In this document: positions 1 through 6,393 of the stretch, piece by piece
Layout of the letters: each line of letters begins with the position of its first letter
Position numbering within the stretch: position 1 is the first letter of the stretch
Origin: DATGHS01 sp035307785
GTDB taxonomy: Bacteria > Planctomycetota > Planctomycetia > Gemmatales > Gemmataceae
Length of the DNA stretch: 6,767 nucleotides
Reading direction: 5' to 3'
Assembly: GCA_035307785.1 (NCBI GenBank)
Contig: DATGHS010000561.1
Span: forward strand, 1 to 6,767
Made by a program: the position numbers and the translations under genes
Notes under the pieces: generated by a model
Databases searched by the model: none
Seen by the model: only the letters and a program-made list of their open reading frames with translations
What the model was told of the DNA's origin: nothing

Positions 1-189
1 CACCAGACGTTGGAATGGTTATTCGGCTCATGGTGGACCGCCTCGATTTTCAAAGGTTCGAATTCTCGCCCTCCCAGGATAAACCAACTCGTACCCTAAA
101 ATCAAGCAAAACAGTGTACCAATTTCAACCGGAAGGGGAAGAATAGTCGTTACGACCGTTACGGCTTTCCCAGGCCGCGAGTTCGGACT

Positions 190-1503
190 TTATTCGGCCG
201 CCGGAGTATCGACGGTCAGCGCCGTTTCAGCATTCAACGTTTCTGCGCCATTTTTGCCAGCTTTTCGAGGCCCGAAATGTTCCTGAATATGCTGAACCAG
301 TGGCTGCGCCAGCAACACCAGGAAAGCCGCGCCTCCTAAAAGGCACACCACTCCGCCCGTCTGCAAAGTGCGCTGGATGCCGAACCAGGCAGCGAACTGA
401 CAGGCGACCAAATTCCCCAACGGCGCAAGACCGAGCAGCAACACGGCATAGAGTCCAATCACCCGGCCGCGCTTATCGTCGTCGACCAGCGTTTGGATCG
501 TGGTGTTGCACGAGGTCAGCAGCGCGACGATCGAGAAGCCGGTGAGGTAAACGAGCGGTATCGCCAAAGCTCGCTCGGAAACCAGCGAAAGCCCCAGAAA
601 CGCCAGGCCGGTGAGCACAGGAGCGAAGGGCAAGCCGCGTACGATACCCCGGATACTGTGCCGCGATGCCAAGAGTAAGCCCGCAGTCAGCGCTCCGAGC
701 CCGCCGGCCGAGAGCAGCCAGCCATTCCAGCGCACGTCGGCTTGGAGCGCGTCTTGAACATAGACAGGAATCAGCACGATGTATGGCACGCCGAAGAAGC
801 TGATCAGTGCGACAAGCAGAAATAGCGAGCGAATGGGAAACGAGGCCAGCGCGAATTCCACCCCTTCGCGCAATTGCCTCCACACCCGCCCGTTGCCCTT
901 TGACAACCGCTGCACCGGGACGCGCATCGCCCAAAGCGCGATTAGAACCGTCAGGAAGCTAAAGGCATTGAGGAGAAAACATTCGCCTTCGCCAAATGCG
1001 GCAATAATAAGCCCGGCAATGGCGGGGCCGATGAGCCGGGCGGTGTTGAAGACCGACGAGTTGAGCGCGATGGCATTGCCGAGATCCTCTTTGTCGTCCA
1101 CCATCTCATATAGAAACGATTGTCGGGTCGTGAGGTCGAACCCATTCACGATGGCCAGGATGCTGTTGAGAACCAGAATTTGCCACATCTGAATTTGATT
1201 CGTCAGCGTAAGCACGGCCAGCACAAACGCCTGGCCCATGGCGAGAGCCTGGGTGATGAGCAAGAGATTGCGCTTGCGGAAATAGTCGGCCGCGACTCCG
1301 GCGAGCGGCGCCGCAAAAACCGACGGAAATTGACCGACAAACGCCACCCAACCAAGCCACTCCTTCGAGTGCGTGCGCTCGAGCACCAGCCACGGCAAGG
1401 CGGTGTTCTGCATCAGCGTGCCGACGAGGGAGATCCCTTGCCCGATGAAGAAGAGGCGAAAGTTCCGGTGCGCGAAACTGCGCATGATCGAGCGAATCGG
1501 CAT
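190..1503 (-). CDS. MFS transporter, EntS/MFS_3-like efflux permease
   Basis: This 437-residue inner-membrane protein has about 12 predicted hydrophobic helices, from about residue 17 to 400. It ends in a hydrophilic tail of about 35 residues that is rich in Ala, Glu and Thr. MFS signatures are visible: a motif A variant in the loop after helix 2 (GVAADYFRKR, residues 69-78), its second-half counterpart (DDDKRGRVIGLY, 341-352), and the stretch NTARLIGPAIAG (153-164), which is typical of the EntS-like MFS_3 group. Members of that group export siderophores, macrolides or other small molecules by proton antiport; the substrate here cannot be told. The ATG at 1503 has no clear Shine-Dalgarno sequence. 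A second in-frame ATG at 1485 (Met7) is possible, but both starts precede the conserved N-terminal FAHRNFRLFFIGQ stretch. The gene is divergent from the DUF1080 gene and no partner gene is visible downstream in the window. The family call is firm, the substrate unknown. Confidence 0.9.
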   Translation of the reverse strand: MPIRSIMRSFAHRNFRLFFIGQGISLVGTLMQNTALPWLVLERTHSKEWLGWVAFVGQFPSVFAAPLAGVAADYFRKRNLLLITQALAMGQAFVLAVLTLTNQIQMWQILVLNSILAIVNGFDLTTRQSFLYEMVDDKEDLGNAIALNSSVFNTARLIGPAIAGLIIAAFGEGECFLLNAFSFLTVLIALWAMRVPVQRLSKGNGRVWRQLREGVEFALASFPIRSLFLLVALISFFGVPYIVLIPVYVQDALQADVRWNGWLLSAGGLGALTAGLLLASRHSIRGIVRGLPFAPVLTGLAFLGLSLVSERALAIPLVYLTGFSIVALLTSCNTTIQTLVDDDKRGRVIGLYAVLLLGLAPLGNLVACQFAAWFGIQRTLQTGGVVCLLGGAAFLVLLAQPLVQHIQEHFGPRKAGKNGAETLNAETALTVDTPAAE

Positions 1504-1524
1504 GAGGGAATGATACGGAAACCC

Positions 1525-1713
1525 CGCAGCCTCGAAGACTCGGCTGCGGGCTTACAGGACTCTACTCAAGCCCGCACGCGAAGCCCCCGCGGCCTGGAAG
1601 ACTCGGCTGCGGGCTTGTAGAGTTCTCCCCAAGCCCGCACGCGAAACCTTCGCAGCCTCGACGACTCGGCCGCGGGCTTGCAGGACTCTCCCCAAGCCCG
1701 CACGCGAGTCTGC
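1525..1713. repeat. 63-bp tandem repeat, three copies, with internal palindromes
   Basis: Three head-to-tail units of exactly 63 bases begin at 1525, 1588 and 1651, each with the order CGCRGCCT..GACTCGGC..GCGGGCTT..CAAGCCCGCACGCGA. Unit 1 can form two competing 9-bp stems. One is CCCGCAGCC (1523-1531) with GGCTGCGGG (1542-1550) around a 10-base loop. The other is TGCGGGCTT (1545-1553) with AAGCCCGCA (1568-1576) around a 14-base loop. The two share bases 1545-1550, so they exclude each other. Units 2 and 3 each weaken the first stem by one substitution but keep the GCGGGCTT/AAGCCCGC pair. The period is a multiple of three, so the array reads open in several frames, but those reading frames look like artefacts. 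It occupies most of the gap between two divergent genes, so their promoters must lie within or beside it. Confidence 0.9.
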
Positions 1714-1724
1714 GAGCGTGCGGG
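1697..1724. repeat. Terminal hairpin at the end of the 63-bp array
   Basis: The end of unit 3 (CCCGCACGC, 1697-1705) pairs perfectly with GCGTGCGGG (1716-1724) around a 10-base loop. Its shape matches the first stem of unit 1: 9 bp, 10-base loop, CCCGCA at the left edge and TGCGGG at the right. It therefore looks like a partial fourth module in which a related palindrome closes the array. There is no T-run next to it, so it is not a classical rho-independent terminator. Confidence 0.7.
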
Positions 1725-1780
1725 GTCTGCTAACGCCTGCTCTGCTGCATACAACAATTCTCAACTTCCCCAGCCCAATC

Positions 1781-1785
1781 GAGGG
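1781..1785 (+). promoter_or_regulatory. Ribosome binding site of the DUF1080 gene
   Basis: GAGGG lies 7 bases before the ATG at 1793 and decides that start over the upstream in-frame ATG at 1718. The upstream start would add 25 residues translated from the repeat-flanking sequence and would bury the signal peptide. Confidence 0.7.
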
Positions 1786-1792
1786 TAATCCC

Positions 1793-2842
1793 ATGAAATG
1801 GTGGCCTGCTGTCCTAGTCTTGTTGGCATCTGGGCTGGTCTCAGCCGAGGAACCCGCGAAGCCAAATCAACTCACGCCGAAGGAAATCGCCGACGGCTGG
1901 ATTTCGCTCTTCGATGGCGAGACCACATTCGGCTGGAAGATTGACGGTGAGGCGAAGGTGGAGAAGGGTGCTTTAATTCTTGGCGGGGAGAAGGCAACGA
2001 CCGCGAAGACGACGACGGAATTTTCAAATGCCAAGTTCGAATTCTTGTACAAGTATGCGAACCCGTCTAGCGGTAACCGCACCCCAACTGTGCGCATATT
2101 GGACGGTCCGGCCGACAAGTTGACAACGACGAAGGAAACTCGTGGGGCAATAGAGGTTCATTACAAGTCCGAGCACCTCAACAACGACCTTAAACGAGAT
2201 CCTATCGTTTTTGAGATCCCAGCGGGCGGCCGAGTTGAAATATCGGAGCTCAAGCTCCGTCCTCTCGGCTACAAGCCCATCTTCAACGGCAAAGACCTTA
2301 CCGGCTGGAAAGAGTTCCCCGGCAAGAAATCGAAGTGGTCGGTCACCAAGCACGGCTGGATTCACCTCGAAGACGGCCCCGGCGATTTGCAAACTGAAGA
2401 TCAATGGGCCGACTTCATTCTCTCGGCCGAGTGCATCAGCAATGGGCCGCATTGCAACAGTGGCATCTTCTTTCGCTGCATTCCTGGGCAATATCAGCAA
2501 GGCTACGAAGCGCAGATTCGCAACGAGTGGAAAGACGATGACCGCACCAAGCCTGTCGATTTCGGCACCGGCGCCATCTACCGCCGACAAGCCGCGCGCA
2601 AGGTAGTTTCCAGCGATCACGAATGGTTCACCATGACCATTGCGGCGCACGGCAATCACCTTGCAACATGGGTGAACGGCTACCAGGTGACCGATTTCAC
2701 CGACACCCGGCCGCCGAATGACAACGCCCGCAACGGCAGCAAGACCGGCAAAGGCGCGATCAGCCTGCAAGGCCACGACCCCACCACGAACTTGGATTTC
2801 CGCAACATCCGGATTGTCGAGTTGCCGTCGGCGCAAAAATGA
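1793..2842 (+). CDS. Secreted DUF1080 (3-keto-disaccharide hydrolase-like) protein with a duplicated fold
   Basis: This 349-residue protein starts with a Sec signal peptide (charged K2, hydrophobic core about 4-16, likely cleavage after VSA at 18) and has no lipobox Cys, so it is predicted periplasmic or extracellular. Residues about 160-345 form a full DUF1080 domain (PF06439, concanavalin-like beta-sandwich). It shows the entry motif IFNGKDLTGWKEF (163-175), GIFFRC (224-229), the Tyr/Glu-containing GYEAQIRNE (237-245), WVNGYQVTDFTDTR (293-306) and the closing GAISLQGHD..LDFRNIRI (321-341). Residues about 35-157 look like a second, divergent copy that opens with SLFDGETTFGWKI (38-50) and lacks the WVNG and GxISLQ signatures. 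DUF1080 proteins are abundant in Planctomycetes; some characterised members cleave 3-keto-glycosides, others may bind glycans. The substrate here is unknown. The gene is followed by a 140-base repeat-filled gap before the ligase operon, so co-transcription is possible but not shown. Confidence 0.9.
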   Translation: MKWWPAVLVLLASGLVSAEEPAKPNQLTPKEIADGWISLFDGETTFGWKIDGEAKVEKGALILGGEKATTAKTTTEFSNAKFEFLYKYANPSSGNRTPTVRILDGPADKLTTTKETRGAIEVHYKSEHLNNDLKRDPIVFEIPAGGRVEISELKLRPLGYKPIFNGKDLTGWKEFPGKKSKWSVTKHGWIHLEDGPGDLQTEDQWADFILSAECISNGPHCNSGIFFRCIPGQYQQGYEAQIRNEWKDDDRTKPVDFGTGAIYRRQAARKVVSSDHEWFTMTIAAHGNHLATWVNGYQVTDFTDTRPPNDNARNGSKTGKGAISLQGHDPTTNLDFRNIRIVELPSAQK

Positions 2843-2849
2843 TCTTTAT

Positions 2850-2935
2850 CCCTCCCCCTTGATGGGGGAGGGTTAGGGTGGGGGTGAGATGGTCCAACAC
2901 CCCCCACCCCAATCCTCCCCCACAAGGGGGGAGGG
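2850..2935. repeat. Nested inverted repeat, REP/MITE-like
   Basis: Two arms of about 37 bases (2850-2886 and 2898-2935) are nearly perfect reverse complements separated by 11 bases. Each arm also contains its own hairpin: CCCTCCCCC (2850-2858) with GGGGGAGGG (2864-2872) in the left arm, and CCTCCCCC (2914-2921) with GGGGGAGG (2927-2934) in the right. The structure can fold as one long stem or as two short hairpins. It begins 7 bases after the DUF1080 stop codon and sits in the leader of the ligase operon. Repeats of this composition are common between genes in planctomycetes and other high-GC bacteria and are usually taken as dispersed non-coding elements. It could act as a transcription terminator or mRNA-end stabiliser for the gene upstream, but no T-run follows. 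Confidence 0.88.
2864..2884 (+). other. G-quadruplex-type motif in the operon leader
   Basis: Four runs of three or more G are separated by loops of 1, 3 and 1 bases (G5-A-G3-TTA-G3-T-G5). This fits the common G3+N1-7 quadruplex pattern. It lies on the non-template strand about 100 bases before the first ligase gene. The other arm of the inverted repeat (2898-2921) gives a matching pattern on the minus strand. Folding is predicted only, and it would compete with the hairpins of the same repeat. Confidence 0.55.
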
Positions 2936-2973
2936 CGAAGACGGCGGTCCCCAAAAAAAGGGGGGGGAGGACT

Positions 2974-2977
2974 GGAG
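2974..2977 (+). promoter_or_regulatory. Ribosome binding site of the RimK-like ATP-grasp gene
   Basis: GGAG sits 5 bases before the ATG at 2983, with a further GGAGG at 2966-2970. It supports 2983 over the in-frame upstream ATG at 2878, whose extra 35 residues (including HPNPPPQGGR) are only the translated inverted repeat. Confidence 0.75.
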
Positions 2978-2982
2978 TTTTC

Positions 2983-3900
2983 ATGAAGAAAATCGGGCTC
3001 ATCGTCGGCCGCGAATGGTCCTTTCCGCCGGCATTCATCGACGAAGTCAATGGCCGCAATGCCGGCGTCGTGGCGGAGTTCTTGAAACTCGGCGGCACAC
3101 GCATGAACGAGCCGTGCGACTATGCCGTGCTCATCGATCGGATATCGCACGAGGTGCCGTATTACCGGACGTTCCTGAAACATGCGGTGCTACAGGGCGC
3201 CACGGTCGTGAATAACCCGTTCATGTGGACGGCTGACGATAAATTCTTCGAAGCGACCTTGGCCGCGAAGCTCGGCGTGGCCCATCCCAAGACGCTAGTG
3301 CTGCCGAACAAGGATTACGTTCCCGGCATTGTGCCGACCGAGAGCCTGCGCAACCTCATCTACCCGCTCGACTGGCAGGCGATTGCCGACTATGTCGGCC
3401 TGCCGTGTATCTTGAAAGACGCGCATGGCGGCGGCTGGCGCGGGGTGTTTAAGTGCCATTCCATCGCCGAGATCATTCATCATTACAACTCGTCGGGCCT
3501 GCTCACGATGGTCGTGCAGGAGTTTATCAAGTGGGATCACTACGTGCGCTGCCTGTGCATTGGCCGGAACGACGTGCTGCCGATCCGCTATGACCCGAAC
3601 GAGCGGAAGTATCATGTGGACCACGATCACCTGGGCAAGGAATTGGGCCAACGGATCGTCGGCGACTCGCGGAAGCTGGTGCAAGCACTCGGTTATGACA
3701 TGAACTCGGTGGAATGGGCCATCCGCGACGGCGTGCCATATGCCATCGACTTCATGAACCCGGCCCCGGACATGGACATCAACTCGCTCACGCCGCATTA
3801 TTTCGAGTGGGCCGTGAAGCACATGGCCGACATGGCGATCAAGATGGCGCTGGAGCCACAGCCGCAGCGCGAAGAGATGAGATGGTCGGAGCGGTTTTGA
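2983..3900 (+). CDS. RimK-like ATP-grasp ligase, first gene of the ligase operon
   Basis: This 305-residue cytoplasmic protein has no signal peptide. An N-terminal pre-ATP-grasp domain (about 1-80) is followed by an ATP-grasp fold. Visible elements are NNPFMWTADDKFF (77-89); the nucleotide-binding Lys in CILKDAHGGGWRG (K145) with a Gly-rich loop (149-154); the hinge strand VVQEFIKWDHYVR (177-189, E180); PIRYDPNERKYH (200-211); and the Mg-binding end SVEWAIRDGVPYAIDFMNP with E244, D256 and N259. ATP-grasp ligases of this sort activate a carboxylate as an acyl phosphate and join it to an amine, as in RimK-type glutamate ligation or D-Ala-D-Ala ligase. Which acid and amine are joined here is not visible. 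The downstream ligase gene begins 11 bases after the stop, so the two are almost certainly co-expressed. The family is confident at the fold level; specific activity is unknown. Confidence 0.88.
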   Translation: MKKIGLIVGREWSFPPAFIDEVNGRNAGVVAEFLKLGGTRMNEPCDYAVLIDRISHEVPYYRTFLKHAVLQGATVVNNPFMWTADDKFFEATLAAKLGVAHPKTLVLPNKDYVPGIVPTESLRNLIYPLDWQAIADYVGLPCILKDAHGGGWRGVFKCHSIAEIIHHYNSSGLLTMVVQEFIKWDHYVRCLCIGRNDVLPIRYDPNERKYHVDHDHLGKELGQRIVGDSRKLVQALGYDMNSVEWAIRDGVPYAIDFMNPAPDMDINSLTPHYFEWAVKHMADMAIKMALEPQPQREEMRWSERF

Positions 3901-3903
3901 GGA
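3899..3903 (+). promoter_or_regulatory. Ribosome binding site of the circularly permuted ATP-grasp gene
   Basis: GAGGA overlaps the stop codon of the first ligase gene and lies 8 bases before the ATG at 3912. It favours that start over the in-frame ATG at 3882, which would overlap the upstream gene by 19 bases and has a poorer upstream sequence. Confidence 0.65.
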
Positions 3904-3911
3904 ATGCTTTC

Positions 3912-5264
3912 ATGCTGGCCGATGCCATCGCGCACTACCACGATCTGCTCACAGACCGTCTGGCGACCGATTCGCAGGCACACCTGGACCAGCAGACACG
4001 GCAGCGGCAATTCTACTTCGGCGAGCGCCCGATTTGTACTGTGCTGCGGCCCCGCTTCCTCTCGAATTTGCAGTTTCGCGTGCTCCAAACGGCGGTGAAG
4101 GAACTCGGTAAGGCATTCGACCGCATCTACCAGGCGGCGAAAGTGGATGCCATGTTTCGCCGGCAATTCATGCTCACCGATGCCGAGGAAGCGCTCCTTC
4201 AGATTCATCCCGGCTACAAGGGATGCTCATATCCAACAGCCCGGCTTGATTCGTTTTTCGTCTCGGAACAAGAACTCAAATTCACCGAATACAACACAGA
4301 AACCCCAGCTGGAGCGGCATATCAGGACGCGCTTACCCACATCTTTTACGGTTTGCCGCTCATGCAGGAGTTCCAGCGCCGCTATGATCTGCGGCCATTG
4401 CCGGCCCGGCCCGGCGTGTTGCATGCGCTTCTGGACTCATATTGCCAATGGGCCAGCAATTCATCGGCGCCGCCGCGCATCGCCATTCTGGATTGGAGAG
4501 AAGTGCCGACGTATAGCGAATTCCGGCTCTTCGAAGATTATTTCCATTCGCATGGCCTGGGATGCCGCATTATCGATCCGCGCGAGCTGGAGTATCGCGA
4601 TGGGAAGCTGTGGGCTGGCGACTATCACATCACGCTGATTTACAAGCGCGTGCTCATCAGCGAATTGCTGAATCGCGGCGGGTTTGAACAGCCGCTCATT
4701 CAGGCGCTACGCGACCAAGCTGTTTGCATGGTGAATTCGTTCGGTTGCAAGATCCTGTACAAGAAAGCGAGCCTCGCGGCGCTTACGGACGAGCGCAATG
4801 ACAAGCTATTTTCTCCGGAACAGCGTGAAGCAATCGCGCGCTATATCCCCTGGACGCGTCGCCTGGAAGAACGGCGAACTTGGTACCGTGGCGAGCCGAT
4901 TGATTTGGTCCCCTTCGTCCTTGACAATCGCGACAGCTTGGTTTTGAAACCAAACGACGAATACGGGGGCAAAGGCATCGTCTTGGGCTGGACAGTCGAT
5001 GATTCTGCTTGGGAAAAGGCGGTGCTGGCAGCGTTGACCGAGCCGTTCGTGGTGCAAGAAAAAGTGAACTTGCCACGGGAGGTCTATCCCGGTTATGAGG
5101 GTGGCAAGTTGCGCTTGATCGAACGCGTGCTGGATACGAATCCGTACGTGTGCTTCGGCTCGTACATGAGCGGCTGCTTGACGCGGATTTCCACTGAGGC
5201 GCTGGTTAACGTAACCGCCGGCGGCGGCTCGACGGCGCCGACGTTTGTAGTCGAAGAGAGATGA
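3912..5264 (+). CDS. Circularly permuted ATP-grasp ligase (type 2-like)
   Basis: This 450-residue soluble protein has the permuted ATP-grasp motif order. An early acidic metal- and substrate-binding segment, TEYNTETPAGAAY (125-137), is preceded by RLDSFF (111-116). Next come a Rossmann-like region with AILDWREVPTYSEF (191-204), RDGKLW (229-234) and LIYKRVL (242-248), then VNSFGCKILYKKASLAALTD (274-293). The nucleotide-binding part comes last: LVLKPNDEYGGKGIVLGW (343-360, K346 and a Gly-rich loop), the hinge FVVQEKV (379-385), and GCLTRISTEALVNVTAGGGS (421-440). Circularly permuted ATP-grasps are related to glutathionylspermidine synthase-like and peptide-forming amidoligases. In other bacteria they often sit beside DUF403 (alpha-E) and transglutaminase genes, and neither is present here. 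The substrate is unknown. A start at 3882 would add ten residues. The stop codon overlaps the start of the next gene, which points to translational coupling. Confidence 0.87.
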   Translation: MLADAIAHYHDLLTDRLATDSQAHLDQQTRQRQFYFGERPICTVLRPRFLSNLQFRVLQTAVKELGKAFDRIYQAAKVDAMFRRQFMLTDAEEALLQIHPGYKGCSYPTARLDSFFVSEQELKFTEYNTETPAGAAYQDALTHIFYGLPLMQEFQRRYDLRPLPARPGVLHALLDSYCQWASNSSAPPRIAILDWREVPTYSEFRLFEDYFHSHGLGCRIIDPRELEYRDGKLWAGDYHITLIYKRVLISELLNRGGFEQPLIQALRDQAVCMVNSFGCKILYKKASLAALTDERNDKLFSPEQREAIARYIPWTRRLEERRTWYRGEPIDLVPFVLDNRDSLVLKPNDEYGGKGIVLGWTVDDSAWEKAVLAALTEPFVVQEKVNLPREVYPGYEGGKLRLIERVLDTNPYVCFGSYMSGCLTRISTEALVNVTAGGGSTAPTFVVEER

Positions 5265-6373
5265 CTATGAAGCCCCCGTCGCTGACTATCGGCATCGAAG
5301 AAGAATATCAGATCATCGATCCGCAAACGCGCGAACTGCGTTCCTATATCACGCAGATTCTTGAAGACGGCAAACTCACCTTACGCGAGCAAGTGAAGGC
5401 TGAGATGCACCAATCGATGATCGAAGTCGGCACGGAGGTTTGCAAGAACCCGGCGGAGGCGCGAGCGGAACTGGTGCGGTTGCGCACCCATGTCCTCGAG
5501 CTGGCCGCTAAAGCCAATCTCGCCATTGCCGCAGCCGGCACGCATCCATTTTCTTCCTGGATCGAGCAAGAGATAACGCCGTTTGAGCGCTACCTCGGCG
5601 TGAAGCAGGACATGCAGGATTTGGCTCAGCAACTGCTCATCTTCGGCACCCACGTGCACATCGGCATCGAAGACCGCGAATTCTTGATCGATGCCATGAA
5701 CGTGGCCCGCTACTTCGCCCCGCACGTCCTCTGTCTGGCTTCCAGTTCGCCGTTCTGGATGGGCCGCAATACCGGCTTGAAATCATACCGTAGCATCATT
5801 TTCCGTCACTTCCCGCGCTCCGGCATTCCGCCGCGCTTCGGTTCCTGGGCCGAATTGAGCCAGATGGTCGAAACGCTGGTGAAGACGAACTGCATTCCCG
5901 ACGGCACCAAGCTCTGGTGGGATGTGCGGCCCAACTGGAAGTTCCCCACGCTGGAATTCCGCATCTGCGACGTGTGCACGCGGGTGGACGAGGCGGTGTG
6001 CATTGCCGCGATTTTCCAGGCACTCATTGCCAAGCTCTGGCGTATGCGACGGGACAATATCACGTTCCGCGTCTACCCGACGGAACTCATCGAAGAAAAC
6101 AAATGGCGGGCCGTGCGCTACGGGCTCGACGGCAAACTGCTCGACCTGGGCAAGCAGAAAGAAGTGCCGGTGCGGGAACTGATTCACGAGTTGATCGACT
6201 GGTTCCTACGGGATGTGATCGATGACCTGGGCACACGGGCGGAAGTGGAGTATGCGTATCGCATTCTGGACGAGGGCTCGAGCGCCGACCGTCAGATCGA
6301 GACTTTCGCCAAGACGAATGATTACAAAGCCGTGGTAGATACGCTGGTCGAGGAAACGCGACACGGGTTTTGA
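5261..6373 (+). CDS. YbdK-like carboxylate-amine ligase (GCS2 family)
   Basis: This 370-residue protein has the usual length of the YbdK family (COG2170, PF04107). Family motifs are complete: GIEEEYQIIDP near the N-terminus (11-21), EMHQSMIEVGTEVC (48-61), AAGTHPFSSW (91-100), FGTHVHIGIED (128-138), SSPFWMGRNTGLKSYRS (162-178), PPRFGSW (190-196), WWDVRPNWKFPTLEFRICD (219-237) and NKWRAVRYGLDG (280-291). The Glu- and His-rich motifs bind Mg and ATP in this glutamine-synthetase-like fold. E. coli YbdK has weak glutamate-cysteine ligase activity in vitro; the true substrates of most members are unknown. The ATG at 5261 overlaps the previous stop codon by four bases. An ATG two codons later (5267) is 6 bases from GAGAG and may be the real start. 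It is the last gene of the operon and probably performs one of the ligation steps of a shared pathway. Confidence 0.9.
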   Translation: MTMKPPSLTIGIEEEYQIIDPQTRELRSYITQILEDGKLTLREQVKAEMHQSMIEVGTEVCKNPAEARAELVRLRTHVLELAAKANLAIAAAGTHPFSSWIEQEITPFERYLGVKQDMQDLAQQLLIFGTHVHIGIEDREFLIDAMNVARYFAPHVLCLASSSPFWMGRNTGLKSYRSIIFRHFPRSGIPPRFGSWAELSQMVETLVKTNCIPDGTKLWWDVRPNWKFPTLEFRICDVCTRVDEAVCIAAIFQALIAKLWRMRRDNITFRVYPTELIEENKWRAVRYGLDGKLLDLGKQKEVPVRELIHELIDWFLRDVIDDLGTRAEVEYAYRILDEGSSADRQIETFAKTNDYKAVVDTLVEETRHGF

Positions 6374-6393
6374 TTATTCGGCGCCTTCAATGA

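Noticed and set aside
45..88. tRNA 3'-end look-alike (GGTTCGAATTC followed by a pyrimidine-rich CCCTCCCA) that could mark a tRNA gene or attachment site
   Set aside because: The T-stem does not pair (AAAGG against TCTCG), the invariant C after the T-loop is a T, no anticodon arm can be placed upstream, and no acceptor partner is present in the window.
1..189. A possible end of a plus-strand gene entering from the left (frame 1 open to a TAA at 97-99)
   Set aside because: Only 32 codons are visible, the translation resembles nothing I recognise, and an open run of this length is expected by chance. No hairpin terminator for the MFS gene was found in the region either.
1525..1713. CRISPR array
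   Set aside because: The whole 63-base unit is repeated without unique spacers, there are only three copies, and no cas gene is nearby.
1552..1794. Minus-strand reading frames with a repetitive Arg/Ala-rich protein (SRAGLGRxLQARxR repeats)
   Set aside because: They are open only because the tandem repeat period (63) is a multiple of three. There is no ribosome binding site, the composition is that of the DNA repeat, and the frame overlaps the start of the DUF1080 gene.
2024..2836. Long minus-strand open frame of 270 codons opposite the DUF1080 gene
   Set aside because: It is a codon-bias shadow of a well-supported gene on the plus strand; its translation shows no domain motif and its start has no ribosome binding site. 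The same holds for the 175-codon frame at 3295-3822 opposite the first ligase.
2878..2982. N-terminal extension of the ATP-grasp protein (HPNPPPQGGR stretch)
   Set aside because: This is the translated inverted repeat. A good ribosome binding site and the conserved beta-strand start MKKIGLIVGR place the start at 2983.
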